Below are positions 8,523 to 16,287 of a stretch of 32,909 bases of DNA, piece by piece (the first letter of the stretch is position 1; the number at the start of each line of letters is the position of its first letter). A program made the position numbers and the translations under genes. The notes under the pieces are model-generated. The model worked only from the letters and a program-made list of their open reading frames with translations, made no database searches and was not told where the DNA came from. This DNA comes from Myxococcaceae bacterium (GTDB lineage Bacteria; Myxococcota; Myxococcia; Myxococcales; Myxococcaceae), in NCBI GenBank assembly GCA_020247085.1, contig JADCJJ010000401.1, forward strand, positions 1-32,909, written 5' to 3'.

Positions 8523-9208
8523 CGCGCCCCTCGCTCCTCGGCGCCGCCTGGCTGGTGCTGAAGAAGGACTGGCAGATCGAGTGGCGCACCCGCGCCAGGC
8601 TCACCGCCCTGCTCTTCTTCTCGCTGGCCACCCTGCTCCTCTTCTCGTTCGCGATGGGCCCCGACGTCACCACGCTGCGGGCCCACGCGCCGGGCTACCT
8701 GTGGCTGGGCCTGCTGTTCGCGAGCGTGCTGTCGCTGGGCGAGTCGTTCCGCGTCGAGGCCGAGAACCAGGCGCTGACGGGGCTGGTGCTGACGCCGGTC
8801 GAGCCGCGGGCCATCTTTCTCGGCAAGGTGCTGGGCAACGCGAGCCTGCTGTTCGGCCTGTCGCTGGTGCTGCTGCCGGTCACCGTGGCGCTCTACGACG
8901 TCGACCTCGGCCGCGCGCCGCTCAAGCTGCTGCTGGTGCTGTTCCTCGGCTGCCTGGGCATCAGCGCCCCCGGCACCGTGTACTCGGCCATCAGCGCCAA
9001 CGCCCGGGCGCGCGACGTGATGCTGCCGCTGCTGCTCTTCCCGGTGCTGGTGCCGCTGCTCCTGGCGGCGGTGAGCGCGACGAAGTTCACGCTGGCGCCC
9101 GACCCGCAAGAACAGCTGGGCTCGTGGCTCAGGTTGCTGACGGCTTTCGATCTCATCTATCTGTCCGTCGGGTTCCTGCTGTTCCCGAAGGTGGTCGAGG
9201 AAGACTGA
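8519..9208 (+). CDS. ccmB: Haem exporter permease CcmB
   Basis: 229-residue permease partner of CcmA with six hydrophobic segments (about 28-46, 58-77, 100-122, 132-153, 164-187, 203-222). It begins with the CcmB-like cytosolic stretch AAWLVLKKDWQIEWRTRARL, then FFSLATLLLFSFA. FRVEAENQALTGLVLTPVEP matches the conserved CcmB loop that contacts the ATPase (normally ExxxGxLxxLLLSP). The GTG start at 8519 overlaps the ccmA stop by 4 bases. The frame is open further upstream, but that part is a shadow of ccmA. It ends 2 bases before ccmC. Confidence 0.93.
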   Translation: MTRPSLLGAAWLVLKKDWQIEWRTRARLTALLFFSLATLLLFSFAMGPDVTTLRAHAPGYLWLGLLFASVLSLGESFRVEAENQALTGLVLTPVEPRAIFLGKVLGNASLLFGLSLVLLPVTVALYDVDLGRAPLKLLLVLFLGCLGISAPGTVYSAISANARARDVMLPLLLFPVLVPLLLAAVSATKFTLAPDPQEQLGSWLRLLTAFDLIYLSVGFLLFPKVVEED

Positions 9209-9210
9209 CG

Positions 9211-9972
9211 ATGACTCCGACTCTCCCGCTGGTGGTGTTGGCGCTCGTGGTCGCGGGCATCGTCGCGCACGTCACGAGCCCGGCGGCGCGGCGATGGGTG
9301 TCGCCGGCGGTGGGCGCCCTCGGCGTGCTGATGCTGGCGGCGCTGTGGTACCTCGGCCTCTTCTGGGCTCCGCCGGAGCAGTACATGAGCGACGTCGGGC
9401 GCATTCTCTACGTCCACGTGCCCCACGTGTGGATGGCGCTGCTGGCCTTCACGCTCAACGTCGGCTGCGCCGTCGCCTACCTGACGAAGAAGTCGTGGGT
9501 GACCGACGCGCTGGCCGAGGCGGCGGCCGAGGTGGGCGTGTACTTCGGGGCGGTGGGCGTGCTGATGGGCAGCATCTGGGCGCGGCCGACCTGGGGCGTC
9601 TGGTGGGACTGGGACCCGCGCCTCATCTCGACGACGGTGATGCTGCTGGCCTACGTCGGCTACCTCGCGCTGCGCAGCTTCACCGACGACCCGGAGCGGC
9701 GAGCCACCTGGAGCGCGGCGGCGGCCATCCTCTCGTACGTGTCGCTGCCCATCGTCTGGTTCTCGGTGCGCTGGTGGAACAGCCTGCACCAGGTGCAGTC
9801 GAACCCGTCGACCGTCGACAAGCCGATGGTGGCGGTGCTGCGCTGGGGCGCGGTGACGATGCTGTGTTTCCTGTTCGTCTTCATCGTCAAGCGCTACGAG
9901 CTCGCCCGCTCGCGGCAGACGGCGGCGCTCGAGCTGCCCCCGCTCGAGGCGCCCCGCCCGGAGGCCGCGTGA
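9211..9972 (+). CDS. ccmC: Haem lyase/delivery protein CcmC
   Basis: 253-residue integral membrane protein that loads haem onto CcmE. The tryptophan-rich haem-handling motif is present as WGVWWDWDPRL (about 129-139), flanked by two conserved histidines: one in YVHVPHVWM near residue 70 and one in WNSLHQ near 193. About six transmembrane helices are predictable, the family norm. The start ATG at 9211 follows ccmB by 2 bases. The C-terminus has an extra polar tail rich in Leu, Glu and Pro. The stop overlaps the ccmD-like start (GTGA). Confidence 0.95.
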   Translation: MTPTLPLVVLALVVAGIVAHVTSPAARRWVSPAVGALGVLMLAALWYLGLFWAPPEQYMSDVGRILYVHVPHVWMALLAFTLNVGCAVAYLTKKSWVTDALAEAAAEVGVYFGAVGVLMGSIWARPTWGVWWDWDPRLISTTVMLLAYVGYLALRSFTDDPERRATWSAAAAILSYVSLPIVWFSVRWWNSLHQVQSNPSTVDKPMVAVLRWGAVTMLCFLFVFIVKRYELARSRQTAALELPPLEAPRPEAA

Positions 9973-10247
9973 AGCCGTTGACCCTCTCGCTGTGGCTGCT
10001 CTCGGCCGTGGCGCTCGCCGACGTGGTGCCCCCCCCCGAGCCGCGCGAGGCCGAGGCGCCCTCCACCCCGGCGCCCGCGCCCGAAGTGCCGGTGGTGACA
10101 CACCCCGCGGGCATCGAGCGGGCGGGGGCCGGCGTCATTCAGGGAGGCTGGGAGTACGTCTACGCCGCCTACGGGCTGGGAACGGCGGGCGTGCTGGCCT
10201 ACGCGGCGTCGTTATTCGTTCGGCGGCAGCGGCCGTCGCGCCCGTGA
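9969..10247 (+). CDS. ccmD: CcmD-like small membrane protein, extended N-terminus
   Basis: 92-residue protein in the ccmD position. The C-terminal half has the CcmD hallmark WEYVYAAYGLGTAGVLAYAA followed by a basic RRQRP tail, that is, one transmembrane helix preceded by an aromatic AAYG motif. CcmD helps release holo-CcmE from CcmABC. Unusual here is an extra N-terminal hydrophobic segment resembling a signal peptide (LTLSLWLLSAVALA) and a Pro/Glu/Ala-rich linker of about 35 residues; typical CcmD is only 40-60 residues. The GTG start at 9969 overlaps the ccmC stop. Confidence in CcmD comes from the motif together with synteny. Confidence 0.78.
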   Translation: MKPLTLSLWLLSAVALADVVPPPEPREAEAPSTPAPAPEVPVVTHPAGIERAGAGVIQGGWEYVYAAYGLGTAGVLAYAASLFVRRQRPSRP

Positions 10248-10257
10248 CGAGGAGCCC

Positions 10258-10722
10258 ATGAAGCCCGAATCGAGAAACCGCCTCATCGCCCTCGGCGCCC
10301 TCCTCGTCGCCGCGAGCGCGCTCGCGTGGATCGCCTTCGGCAACATCGGCGAGAACCTCGTCTACTACTGGAAGCCGGGCGAGATGCTGGCCCAGGGCGA
10401 GAAGGCCTACGGGGCGACGGTGCGCCTGGGGGGCGTGGTGGTGCCTGGTTCCGTCGTCTGGAACGCCGAGCACACGAGCCTCACCTTCGAGGTCGCCGAC
10501 TCGCATGCGCCCACGGCGCCGAAGGTGAAGGTCACCAGCGGCATGACCCCGCCGCAGATGTTCCGCGAGGGCATCGGCGTCGTCGTCGAGGGCACCTTCG
10601 CCGCGAGCGGCGTCTTCACCACCAACCGGCTGATGGTGAACCACTCGAACGAGTACCGCGCGCCCGACGGCGGCGCCGGCGGCGACTGGAAGGGCACGCT
10701 CTCGCAGGCCGAGGCGAAGTAG
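10258..10722 (+). CDS. ccmE: Haem chaperone CcmE
   Basis: 154-residue periplasmic haem chaperone anchored by an N-terminal transmembrane helix (about 9-28). The beta-barrel OB-fold is represented by VRLGGVVVPGSV, LTFEVAD and GIGVVVEGTF. The haem-attachment motif is HSNEY, giving the HxxxY pattern with His129 as the expected covalent haem ligand and Tyr133 following, so this is the classical His type rather than the Cys variant. It receives haem from CcmC and passes it to the CcmF/H ligase, which is not encoded here. The preceding GAGGAGCCC gives a good ribosome binding site. After it the strand switches to the convergent aminotransferase gene. Confidence 0.95.
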   Translation: MKPESRNRLIALGALLVAASALAWIAFGNIGENLVYYWKPGEMLAQGEKAYGATVRLGGVVVPGSVVWNAEHTSLTFEVADSHAPTAPKVKVTSGMTPPQMFREGIGVVVEGTFAASGVFTTNRLMVNHSNEYRAPDGGAGGDWKGTLSQAEAK

Positions 10723-10746
10723 CCGGCCCGTCTCCTTGAGCCCCCA

Positions 10747-12024
10747 TCAGGCGGCCTTCATCGCCTCGGCGACGAGTTGCTCGAGGCGCGAGAGCGCCGT
10801 CTCGAGCGTCGCCATCGTGGGCCCGAAGCTGAAGCGTACGTACTGGCGGAAGCGGCTCGCCCGCGCTGCCCGCCGCTTGCCGGGGTTCACGTCGAAGAAC
10901 TCTCCGGGCACGGTGATGACCTTCTTCTCGAGCGCCGCGCGGAAGAAGCCCATGCCGTCGTTGATGGGTGCGGGCAGCTGCGAGACGTTGCCCCAGACGT
11001 AGAAGGTGCCGTCGGGCACCCGGTCGGCGCGAATGCCCAGGCGCAGGAGGCCCGACAGCAGGCGGTCGCGCTTCTCCTGGAACACCTTGTGGAGCGCCAT
11101 CGTCTCTTGCACCACGAAGGCCTCATCGAGGAGCGGAATGGCCGCGCGCTGCACCGGCTTGTTGCCGCCTCCGTCGAGGAAGCTGCCGGCCGAGGCCACC
11201 GCGTCGATGACCTGCCGCGGCCCCACCGTCCACGTCACCCGCCACCCCGGGTAGCGCCAGTTCTTCGTCAGCCCGTCGAAGACCACCACCGGGTCCTTGT
11301 TGACGTCGTCGACGTAGCGCGCGGCGCTCTCGACGGGGAGCACGCCCGGCGGGCTGTTCCAGATGTAGTGCGAGTAGAACTCGTCGACGAGCAGCGTGCA
11401 GTCGAGCTCGCGCGACACCTCGACCCACCGCTCGAGCTCCTTGCCCTGCACCACCTTCCCGGTGGGGTTGCACGGGTTTGACAGCAGCACCGCCGACAGG
11501 CCCCGCCCCAGCACCTCGCGGCGCAGGTCGTCGGCCGAGAAGGCGTAGCCGCGCTCCCCCTCGAGGAGGATGGGGATGGGCGTGAACGCCTTGAAGATGT
11601 CGAGCAGCTCCTCGTAGGCCGTGTAGTCGGGCAGGAAGTGCCCGAGGTTGATGGAGCCGAGCGCGGCGGCGGCGCGCGTCAGCGAGGTGCGGCCCCCACC
11701 CGACACGCTGACGTTCTCGGGCCCGTACTGCGAGCGCTTCCCCTTGCGGTAGAGCCGGTTGTACAGCGCCGCGATGGCCTCGCGCAGCTCGGGCAGCCCC
11801 TGCACCGGCGCGTACTCCTGGTCGTCGACGTCGACGGGAATGGTGTGCACGCGCGGCGGCGCCCCCGGCAGCTCACCGGTCTCGGGCTGCCCCTGCCCCA
11901 GGTTGCACCAGTCGGGGTTCTTCGCGCTGAAGCCCAGCCGCTGCGCCTCGGTGGTGACGAAGATGACGCCGGTGCGCGGCACCTGGCGAAAGGCGGTGAT
12001 GGAGTGCTCCTCGACGACGCTCAC
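10747..12024 (-). CDS. PLP-dependent aminotransferase, class I/II
   Basis: 425-residue fold-type I PLP aminotransferase. The Schiff-base Lys is Lys254 in DGLTKNWRYPGWR, with the downstream Arg of the same motif contacting the cofactor phosphate. Asn186 (NPCNPTGK), Asp214 and Tyr217 (VDEFYSHY) are the usual PLP contacts, and the substrate-carboxylate Arg is probably in QYVRFSFG near the C-terminus. The N-terminus has NLGQGQPETG. Substrate specificity cannot be read. The GTG start at 12024 overlaps the stop of the upstream glutaredoxin-like gene (GTGA), which fixes the start. Longer upstream frames are shadows. Confidence 0.92.
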   Translation of the reverse strand: MSVVEEHSITAFRQVPRTGVIFVTTEAQRLGFSAKNPDWCNLGQGQPETGELPGAPPRVHTIPVDVDDQEYAPVQGLPELREAIAALYNRLYRKGKRSQYGPENVSVSGGGRTSLTRAAAALGSINLGHFLPDYTAYEELLDIFKAFTPIPILLEGERGYAFSADDLRREVLGRGLSAVLLSNPCNPTGKVVQGKELERWVEVSRELDCTLLVDEFYSHYIWNSPPGVLPVESAARYVDDVNKDPVVVFDGLTKNWRYPGWRVTWTVGPRQVIDAVASAGSFLDGGGNKPVQRAAIPLLDEAFVVQETMALHKVFQEKRDRLLSGLLRLGIRADRVPDGTFYVWGNVSQLPAPINDGMGFFRAALEKKVITVPGEFFDVNPGKRRAARASRFRQYVRFSFGPTMATLETALSRLEQLVAEAMKAA

Positions 12025-12305
12025 GGTGGACCTCGCTTCGCGGTGGACGACAGCGCTGCGTGTACGTCCTCGAGGGAAAACCGCAACTCGAGGCGCACGA
12101 CTCCGTCGAGCTCGACGACGGGCACGCGGTAGCGAAAAGCCGCGAACCACTCGTCCCGCTCGAGGATGTTGCGCGGCTCGAGCCTGAACGGCGCCACGGC
12201 GGCGGCCTCGTCGAGCAGCTCGCGCGCCTCGTCGCACAACGGGCACTGCGGCCTCGTGTACAGCACGATTACCGGCCCATCGCACACCGACGCACCCGAG
12301 CCCAT
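12021..12305 (-). CDS. Glutaredoxin-like (DUF836-type) thiol protein
   Basis: 94-residue thioredoxin-fold protein. The strand-plus-active-site stretch VIVLYTRPQCPLCDEAREL contains a CPLC redox pair (Cys21, Cys24) at the start of helix 1. The cis-Pro loop is RYRVPVVELDG. Size and motif match the short glutaredoxin-like DUF836 family, small cytosolic thiol-disulfide proteins of unknown partner. The ATG at 12305 is the best start. The frame stays open far upstream only because it runs antisense to the DUF4388 gene. It is translationally coupled by GTGA to the aminotransferase. Confidence 0.85.
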   Translation of the reverse strand: MGSGASVCDGPVIVLYTRPQCPLCDEARELLDEAAAVAPFRLEPRNILERDEWFAAFRYRVPVVELDGVVRLELRFSLEDVHAALSSTAKRGPP

Positions 12306-12386
12306 GTGTGGGAAGCGTAGCGCCGACGGCGCCCCCGTCCACATGCCGTGGTGGGCGCAGGCCTGCGAGGGCGACGAAACCAACCG

Positions 12387-12415
12387 TTGAGGCGAGCCGG
12401 GGTTTGGCGTGAAAT
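12387..12415 (+). promoter_or_regulatory. Candidate sigma70-like promoter of the DUF4388 gene
   Basis: TTGAGG at 12387-12392 and TGAAAT at 12410-12415 are separated by 17 bases; each matches the consensus in 4 of 6 positions. The start codon is only 8 bases after the second box, so use of this promoter would give a nearly leaderless mRNA. Pattern match only. Confidence 0.25.
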
Positions 12416-12422
12416 CGGCCTC

Positions 12423-13562
12423 GTGACGATTCGCGGTCTGTCGGGCGACTTCGAGACGATGCCGATGCGCGACCTCATCGGCTTCCTCGCGAACCGCGCG
12501 GCGAGCGGCGTGCTGACGCTCGAGAAAGAGGGCACGAAGAAGCAGCTCCACCTCGAGAGCGGCAGCATCATCAACGCTTCGTCGAACCTGCCGCGCGAGT
12601 TCCTCGGCCAGTTCCTCATCAACCTCGGGCATATCACCGAGGAGCAGTTCACCAAGGCCTGGGAGACGCAGCAGGAGACGAAGGTGTTCCTCGGCCGCAT
12701 CCTGGTGATGATCGGCCTGGTGACCGAAGACGTCGTCGTCGCGGCGCTGGCCACCAAGTTCCGCGAGACGCTGCAAGAGGCCTTCGACTGGAAGTCGGGC
12801 ACCTTCGCGTTCGTGCCCGGGCTCCCGCCGCCGCCGTCCGAGGGCCTCGACGTGCGCGTGTCGCTGATGGACGTCTACAAGGACGCCGAGGTGCGGGCGC
12901 AGGCGTGGGAGCGCCTTCGCAGCGTCTTCCCCTCGCCCCGGTGCACGCTCGAGGTGCGCGAGGAGTTCCTCGAGCTGACGCCAGCCGACGGGTCGATCGA
13001 CCTCAAGCTGCTGGCGGGCATCGACTCGGGCAGGACCATCGAAGAGCTCGCGCTCGGCCTGCACGCCACGGACTTCGTCCTCTACCAGCGGCTGTACGCG
13101 CTCCACGCCATGGGCGCCATCTCGGTGCGGCCGCCGCGCGCCGAGCCAGAGCCCGAGCTCTCCGTCGACATCGATCTCGGCGAGCGCCCCACGCCGGAGC
13201 GGCTGCTCGAGAGCGCCCGCGAGCTCGTCGCGAAGGCGCGGTACCGCGACGCCTACACCCGCGCCCGGCGCGCGCAGCAGCTCGAGCCGACGCCGGCCGC
13301 GGCGCTGCTGCTCAAGCAGATCGAGACCGCCTGGCTGCCGAACCTTCGTGCCGGGCTGCTGGGCGGTGGGCGCCGCCCCACCCCGTCGCTCTCGGGCGAG
13401 CAGCTGGCGGCGCTGCCGTTGTCGGCGGCCGAGCGGTACCTGCTGTCGCGCGTCGACGGCGTGCGCGCGCTCGAGGCCATCGTGCGCGTCGCGCCGCTCG
13501 GCGAGTTCGAGGCGCTATCGGCCTTCGACCGCTTCCTCGCCCAGGGGTGGATCACGCGGTGA
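12423..13562 (+). CDS. DUF4388 domain protein with TPR-like region
   Basis: 379 residues. The N-terminal 100 residues are a DUF4388 (PATAN-like) domain: IRGLSGDFETMPMRDLIGFL, then GVLTLEKEGTKKQLHLESG and FLGQFLINLGHITEEQF. This domain is common in myxobacterial regulatory and gliding-linked proteins and is thought to mediate protein interactions. The central region is winged-helix-like (DSGRTIEELALG). Residues about 265-310 resemble a tetratricopeptide helix pair (ARELVAKARYRDAYTRARRA). A second short helical repeat with SRVDGVRALEAIVRVAPLG closes the protein. No enzyme motif. The GTG at 12423 begins the conserved domain. It is divergent from the glutaredoxin-like gene. Confidence 0.85.
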   Translation: MTIRGLSGDFETMPMRDLIGFLANRAASGVLTLEKEGTKKQLHLESGSIINASSNLPREFLGQFLINLGHITEEQFTKAWETQQETKVFLGRILVMIGLVTEDVVVAALATKFRETLQEAFDWKSGTFAFVPGLPPPPSEGLDVRVSLMDVYKDAEVRAQAWERLRSVFPSPRCTLEVREEFLELTPADGSIDLKLLAGIDSGRTIEELALGLHATDFVLYQRLYALHAMGAISVRPPRAEPEPELSVDIDLGERPTPERLLESARELVAKARYRDAYTRARRAQQLEPTPAAALLLKQIETAWLPNLRAGLLGGGRRPTPSLSGEQLAALPLSAAERYLLSRVDGVRALEAIVRVAPLGEFEALSAFDRFLAQGWITR

Positions 13563-13589
13563 GCGGCACGGCCCCGCCCGGCGCCCGCG

Positions 13590-14939
13590 TCAGGCCGCGC
13601 GCCGCTCCGGCGAGGTGAGCCGCTCCCAGTAGACGCGCAGGTCGAGCCGGGCGCCGAGCGCCTTGCCCATCGCATGCACCCCCGCGAGCTTGCGGTGCAG
13701 GAAGATGAGCTGCGCCGGCGCGGTGCCGCGCTTGAGCGACTTGTAGAAGGCCTTGAGCGCTTCGGCGGCGGCGTCGGTGTGGCGCCGGTCGGTGAAGTCA
13801 TAGGGCTGGTGCTCGTCGCGGAAGATGCACAGCACCGACTCGAGGAGCGCGAAGAGGGCCGCTCGGGCCGCCTCGCTCTCGCTCGGGTCGATGAGGCCGA
13901 TCCGCAAGGCCGCCTCGTACGTCGCCTGTTCGTCACGCCGGAAGCTCGACAGAATGAGCTGCCGGTAGTCGTCGCGAAAGGCCTGCGGGTAGTCACGCGT
14001 GGCGCCGAAGTCGAGCACCACCAGCTCGCTCGTCGACGGCCGGAACAGAAAGTTGGCGAAGTTCGCGTCGGTCTGAACGAGGCCCCAATCGAAGAACTCG
14101 CGGAAGTAGAGGTCGAGGAAGACGTGGGCGTAGCGCTCGCGCTCCTCGCGCGTGGGGCCCGTCGAAAGAAAGGCGTCGACCTTCACGCCCGGCTCGTACG
14201 ACAGCGCCAGCACCCGCTTCGTGGACAGCTCCCGGAAGCAGCGCGGCACGCGGACGCCCGGCAGGTCGGCGGCCTTGACCCGGTAGCGCTCGAGCGAGTC
14301 GGCCTCAGCCTCGTAGTCGGTCTCGCGCACCAGCACCGCCTTGAGCTCGTCGAAGGCGCCGGACACCTCGATGTCCTTCAGCTGCATGGCGAGGAACAGC
14401 CGCGCCACCTTCTCGAGCACCGCCAGGTCGGACTCGATGGTGTCGGCGATGCCACGGAACTGCACCTTGAGGACGATGGCCTCGCGGCCCCCGTCAGGCC
14501 GGTTCCAGTGGGCCAGGTGCACCTGGCCGATCGACGCGCTGGCGAGCGGTTGCGCCTCGACCTCGAGCTGCCCCAGCAGCTCGCTGCCGAGCTCGTCCTC
14601 GAGGATGGAGCGGATCTCGGCGAAGCTCACGTGGTTCCCCGAGTCCTGGAGCTTGCTGAGGATCTCGACGACCTCGGGCGGGAGCACGTCGCGCAGCTCC
14701 ATGCTGAGGAGCTGGCCCGCCTTCATCGCCGCGCCCTTGAGCTGACCGAGGTGCTCGACGATCTCGCGCGCCTGCTCGACCTGCACCTTCGCCGTGTGGA
14801 GCCTGTGCGCCAGCGCCTCGCCCTTTTCGAAGGCGCGGGTCAGGCGCCCGGCGGCCTCTTTCTGTGCGAGCCCGGCGGCGAGCTTGAGCAGCTTCGACGA
14901 GCGAGACCACACGGAGCGGGGAGGAGCCGAGTCGGACAT
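13590..14939 (-). CDS. UbiB/ABC1 (COQ8-like) atypical protein kinase
   Basis: 449-residue member of the ABC1/UbiB/COQ8 family of atypical kinases/ATPases. Motifs: KAGQ (Lys73-Gln76, the KxGQ signature), Ala-rich loop ASASIGQ at 133, ATP-binding Lys158 in IVLKVQ, an ETDYEAEA region at about 206-213, catalytic-loop QTDANFANF (Asp291, Asn296) and metal-binding DFG at 310-312. The QTDxNxxNF form resembles mitochondrial COQ8 (QTDPNWxNF) rather than bacterial UbiB. No C-terminal membrane hairpin is obvious. It probably supports quinone biosynthesis or lipid handling, which is inference. The start ATG at 14939 is followed by MSDSAPPRS. It is 62 bases downstream of the transpeptidase gene on the same strand. 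Confidence 0.92.
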   Translation of the reverse strand: MSDSAPPRSVWSRSSKLLKLAAGLAQKEAAGRLTRAFEKGEALAHRLHTAKVQVEQAREIVEHLGQLKGAAMKAGQLLSMELRDVLPPEVVEILSKLQDSGNHVSFAEIRSILEDELGSELLGQLEVEAQPLASASIGQVHLAHWNRPDGGREAIVLKVQFRGIADTIESDLAVLEKVARLFLAMQLKDIEVSGAFDELKAVLVRETDYEAEADSLERYRVKAADLPGVRVPRCFRELSTKRVLALSYEPGVKVDAFLSTGPTREERERYAHVFLDLYFREFFDWGLVQTDANFANFLFRPSTSELVVLDFGATRDYPQAFRDDYRQLILSSFRRDEQATYEAALRIGLIDPSESEAARAALFALLESVLCIFRDEHQPYDFTDRRHTDAAAEALKAFYKSLKRGTAPAQLIFLHRKLAGVHAMGKALGARLDLRVYWERLTSPERRAA

Positions 14940-15001
14940 AGGGGCCTTCACGAACGGGCGGCAGGCACACCTAGCGCCCAGCCCGGCGCGGTGCAGGACA
15001 A

Positions 15002-16228
15002 TCAGCGCCGGGAGAAGAACAGGCGCATGGCCTCTCGGCCCAGCCAGGTCGCGCGAATGCGCCAGCGGGCCTCGTTGACGATGACGGCCGCCACGGCGAC
15101 GCGGGGCGCCTCCTTCGGGGCGAACCCGACGAACCATGTGTAGTCCCGGAAGGGGGCCTTGTCGGCGAGGCTCCCCGTCTTCCCCACAGCCCCGGGGACG
15201 CGCATGCCGCGCTCGCTGAAGACGCGGCGGGCGGTGCCCTCGGTGACGGTCTCTTCGAGCATGGCGGTGAGCTGCGCAGCGACCTGCTCCGACACGACGC
15301 GCTCGGTGGGTGGCGCCGCCGAGACGTCGCGCTCGAGCAGCACCGGCGCGCGCCACACGCCCTTGTTGGCGGCCACCGCAGCGAGCGCGACGCCGTGGAG
15401 CGGCGAGAGGTACACGTCACCGAAGCCGGCCCCGGTGAGCGCCAGGGGGTAGGTCTCGTCTGGCACCGCGGCGAGCGACACGTCGGCGGGCACCGGAAAG
15501 CGGAAAGGCACGTTGAAGTGGAAGGCCCGCGCCACCGCCTTGAGCTTGCCGGGGTCGAGGTAGCGCGAGGTGAACTTGGCGAAGATGACGTTGGCGCTCG
15601 TCGCCAGCGCCCGGCTGAAGGTGAGGCAGCGCACGTCGCGCTCCGAGTCCTCGAGCTGCGCCGCCTTCACCTTGCGCTTGCCGCCGCGGGCGCACAGCAC
15701 CTCGCCGGGGGCGACGCCGACGTCGAGCAGCGCGGCAGCGGTGACGATCTTGAAGACGCTGGCCGCCGGGTACAGCGCGCGGGTGGCCAGGCCGCGGAGC
15801 CCCGGGGCGGCGGCGCTGTGCTCGGCCATCGCCAGGACACGCCCGGTGCCCGGCTCCATCGCCACCACCGCCGCGTAGGGCGTCTCGTACTTCTCGAGGA
15901 GCGCCTCGAGCTCACCCTGCAGCCGGGGGTCGATGGTGAGGGGCTCGAGCGCGCCCGCGACGGGGGCGGCGAAGCGGTCTCCGACGCGCACGGCGCGGGC
16001 GAGCAGATCGTGCTCCGGCGGCAGCGGCGTCACCCGGGACAGCGGCGGGGCCGTGAGGCGGGGGGGCACGTCGAGCCCACCCTCGTCGAGGGGGACCTCG
16101 GCCGGCGCCTGGGCCGGCAGGAGCAGCATCGCGACGAGAGCGCGCCACACGGGCGGGCACAATGCGCGCAACCGGGGCCGCCAGACAAGGCCGCCGGCGC
16201 GCCCCACCGGCTCGCGCGGGCCCACCAT
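15002..16228 (-). CDS. Penicillin-binding transpeptidase-domain protein
   Basis: Single-domain penicillin-binding protein, about 408 residues from the ATG at 16228. The three active-site motifs are intact: SxxK in ASVFKIVT (Ser157, Lys160), SxN in TSANVIF (211-213) and KTG in VGKTGSLAD (350-352). The C-terminus has RDYTWFVGFAPKE, typical of class B transpeptidase domains. No transglycosylase or dimerisation domain is present. A signal-peptide-like segment (WRALVAMLLLPAQAPA) suggests export. It would sit at the N-terminus if translation begins at the GTG at 16150, so the start is uncertain; 16228 and 16243 (GTG) are also open. Predicted to cross-link peptidoglycan or act as a D,D-peptidase. 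Confidence 0.88.
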   Translation of the reverse strand: MVGPREPVGRAGGLVWRPRLRALCPPVWRALVAMLLLPAQAPAEVPLDEGGLDVPPRLTAPPLSRVTPLPPEHDLLARAVRVGDRFAAPVAGALEPLTIDPRLQGELEALLEKYETPYAAVVAMEPGTGRVLAMAEHSAAAPGLRGLATRALYPAASVFKIVTAAALLDVGVAPGEVLCARGGKRKVKAAQLEDSERDVRCLTFSRALATSANVIFAKFTSRYLDPGKLKAVARAFHFNVPFRFPVPADVSLAAVPDETYPLALTGAGFGDVYLSPLHGVALAAVAANKGVWRAPVLLERDVSAAPPTERVVSEQVAAQLTAMLEETVTEGTARRVFSERGMRVPGAVGKTGSLADKAPFRDYTWFVGFAPKEAPRVAVAAVIVNEARWRIRATWLGREAMRLFFSRR

Positions 16229-16287
16229 ACCCGGGCGGCGCACGAGGGCGTATCCCCCCGCGAGGCTTCCCGCTATGAGCGCCGGCC

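Noticed and set aside
12306-13106. Upstream extension of the glutaredoxin-like frame
   Set aside because: Runs antisense through the DUF4388 gene; the 94-residue form from 12305 matches the family length.
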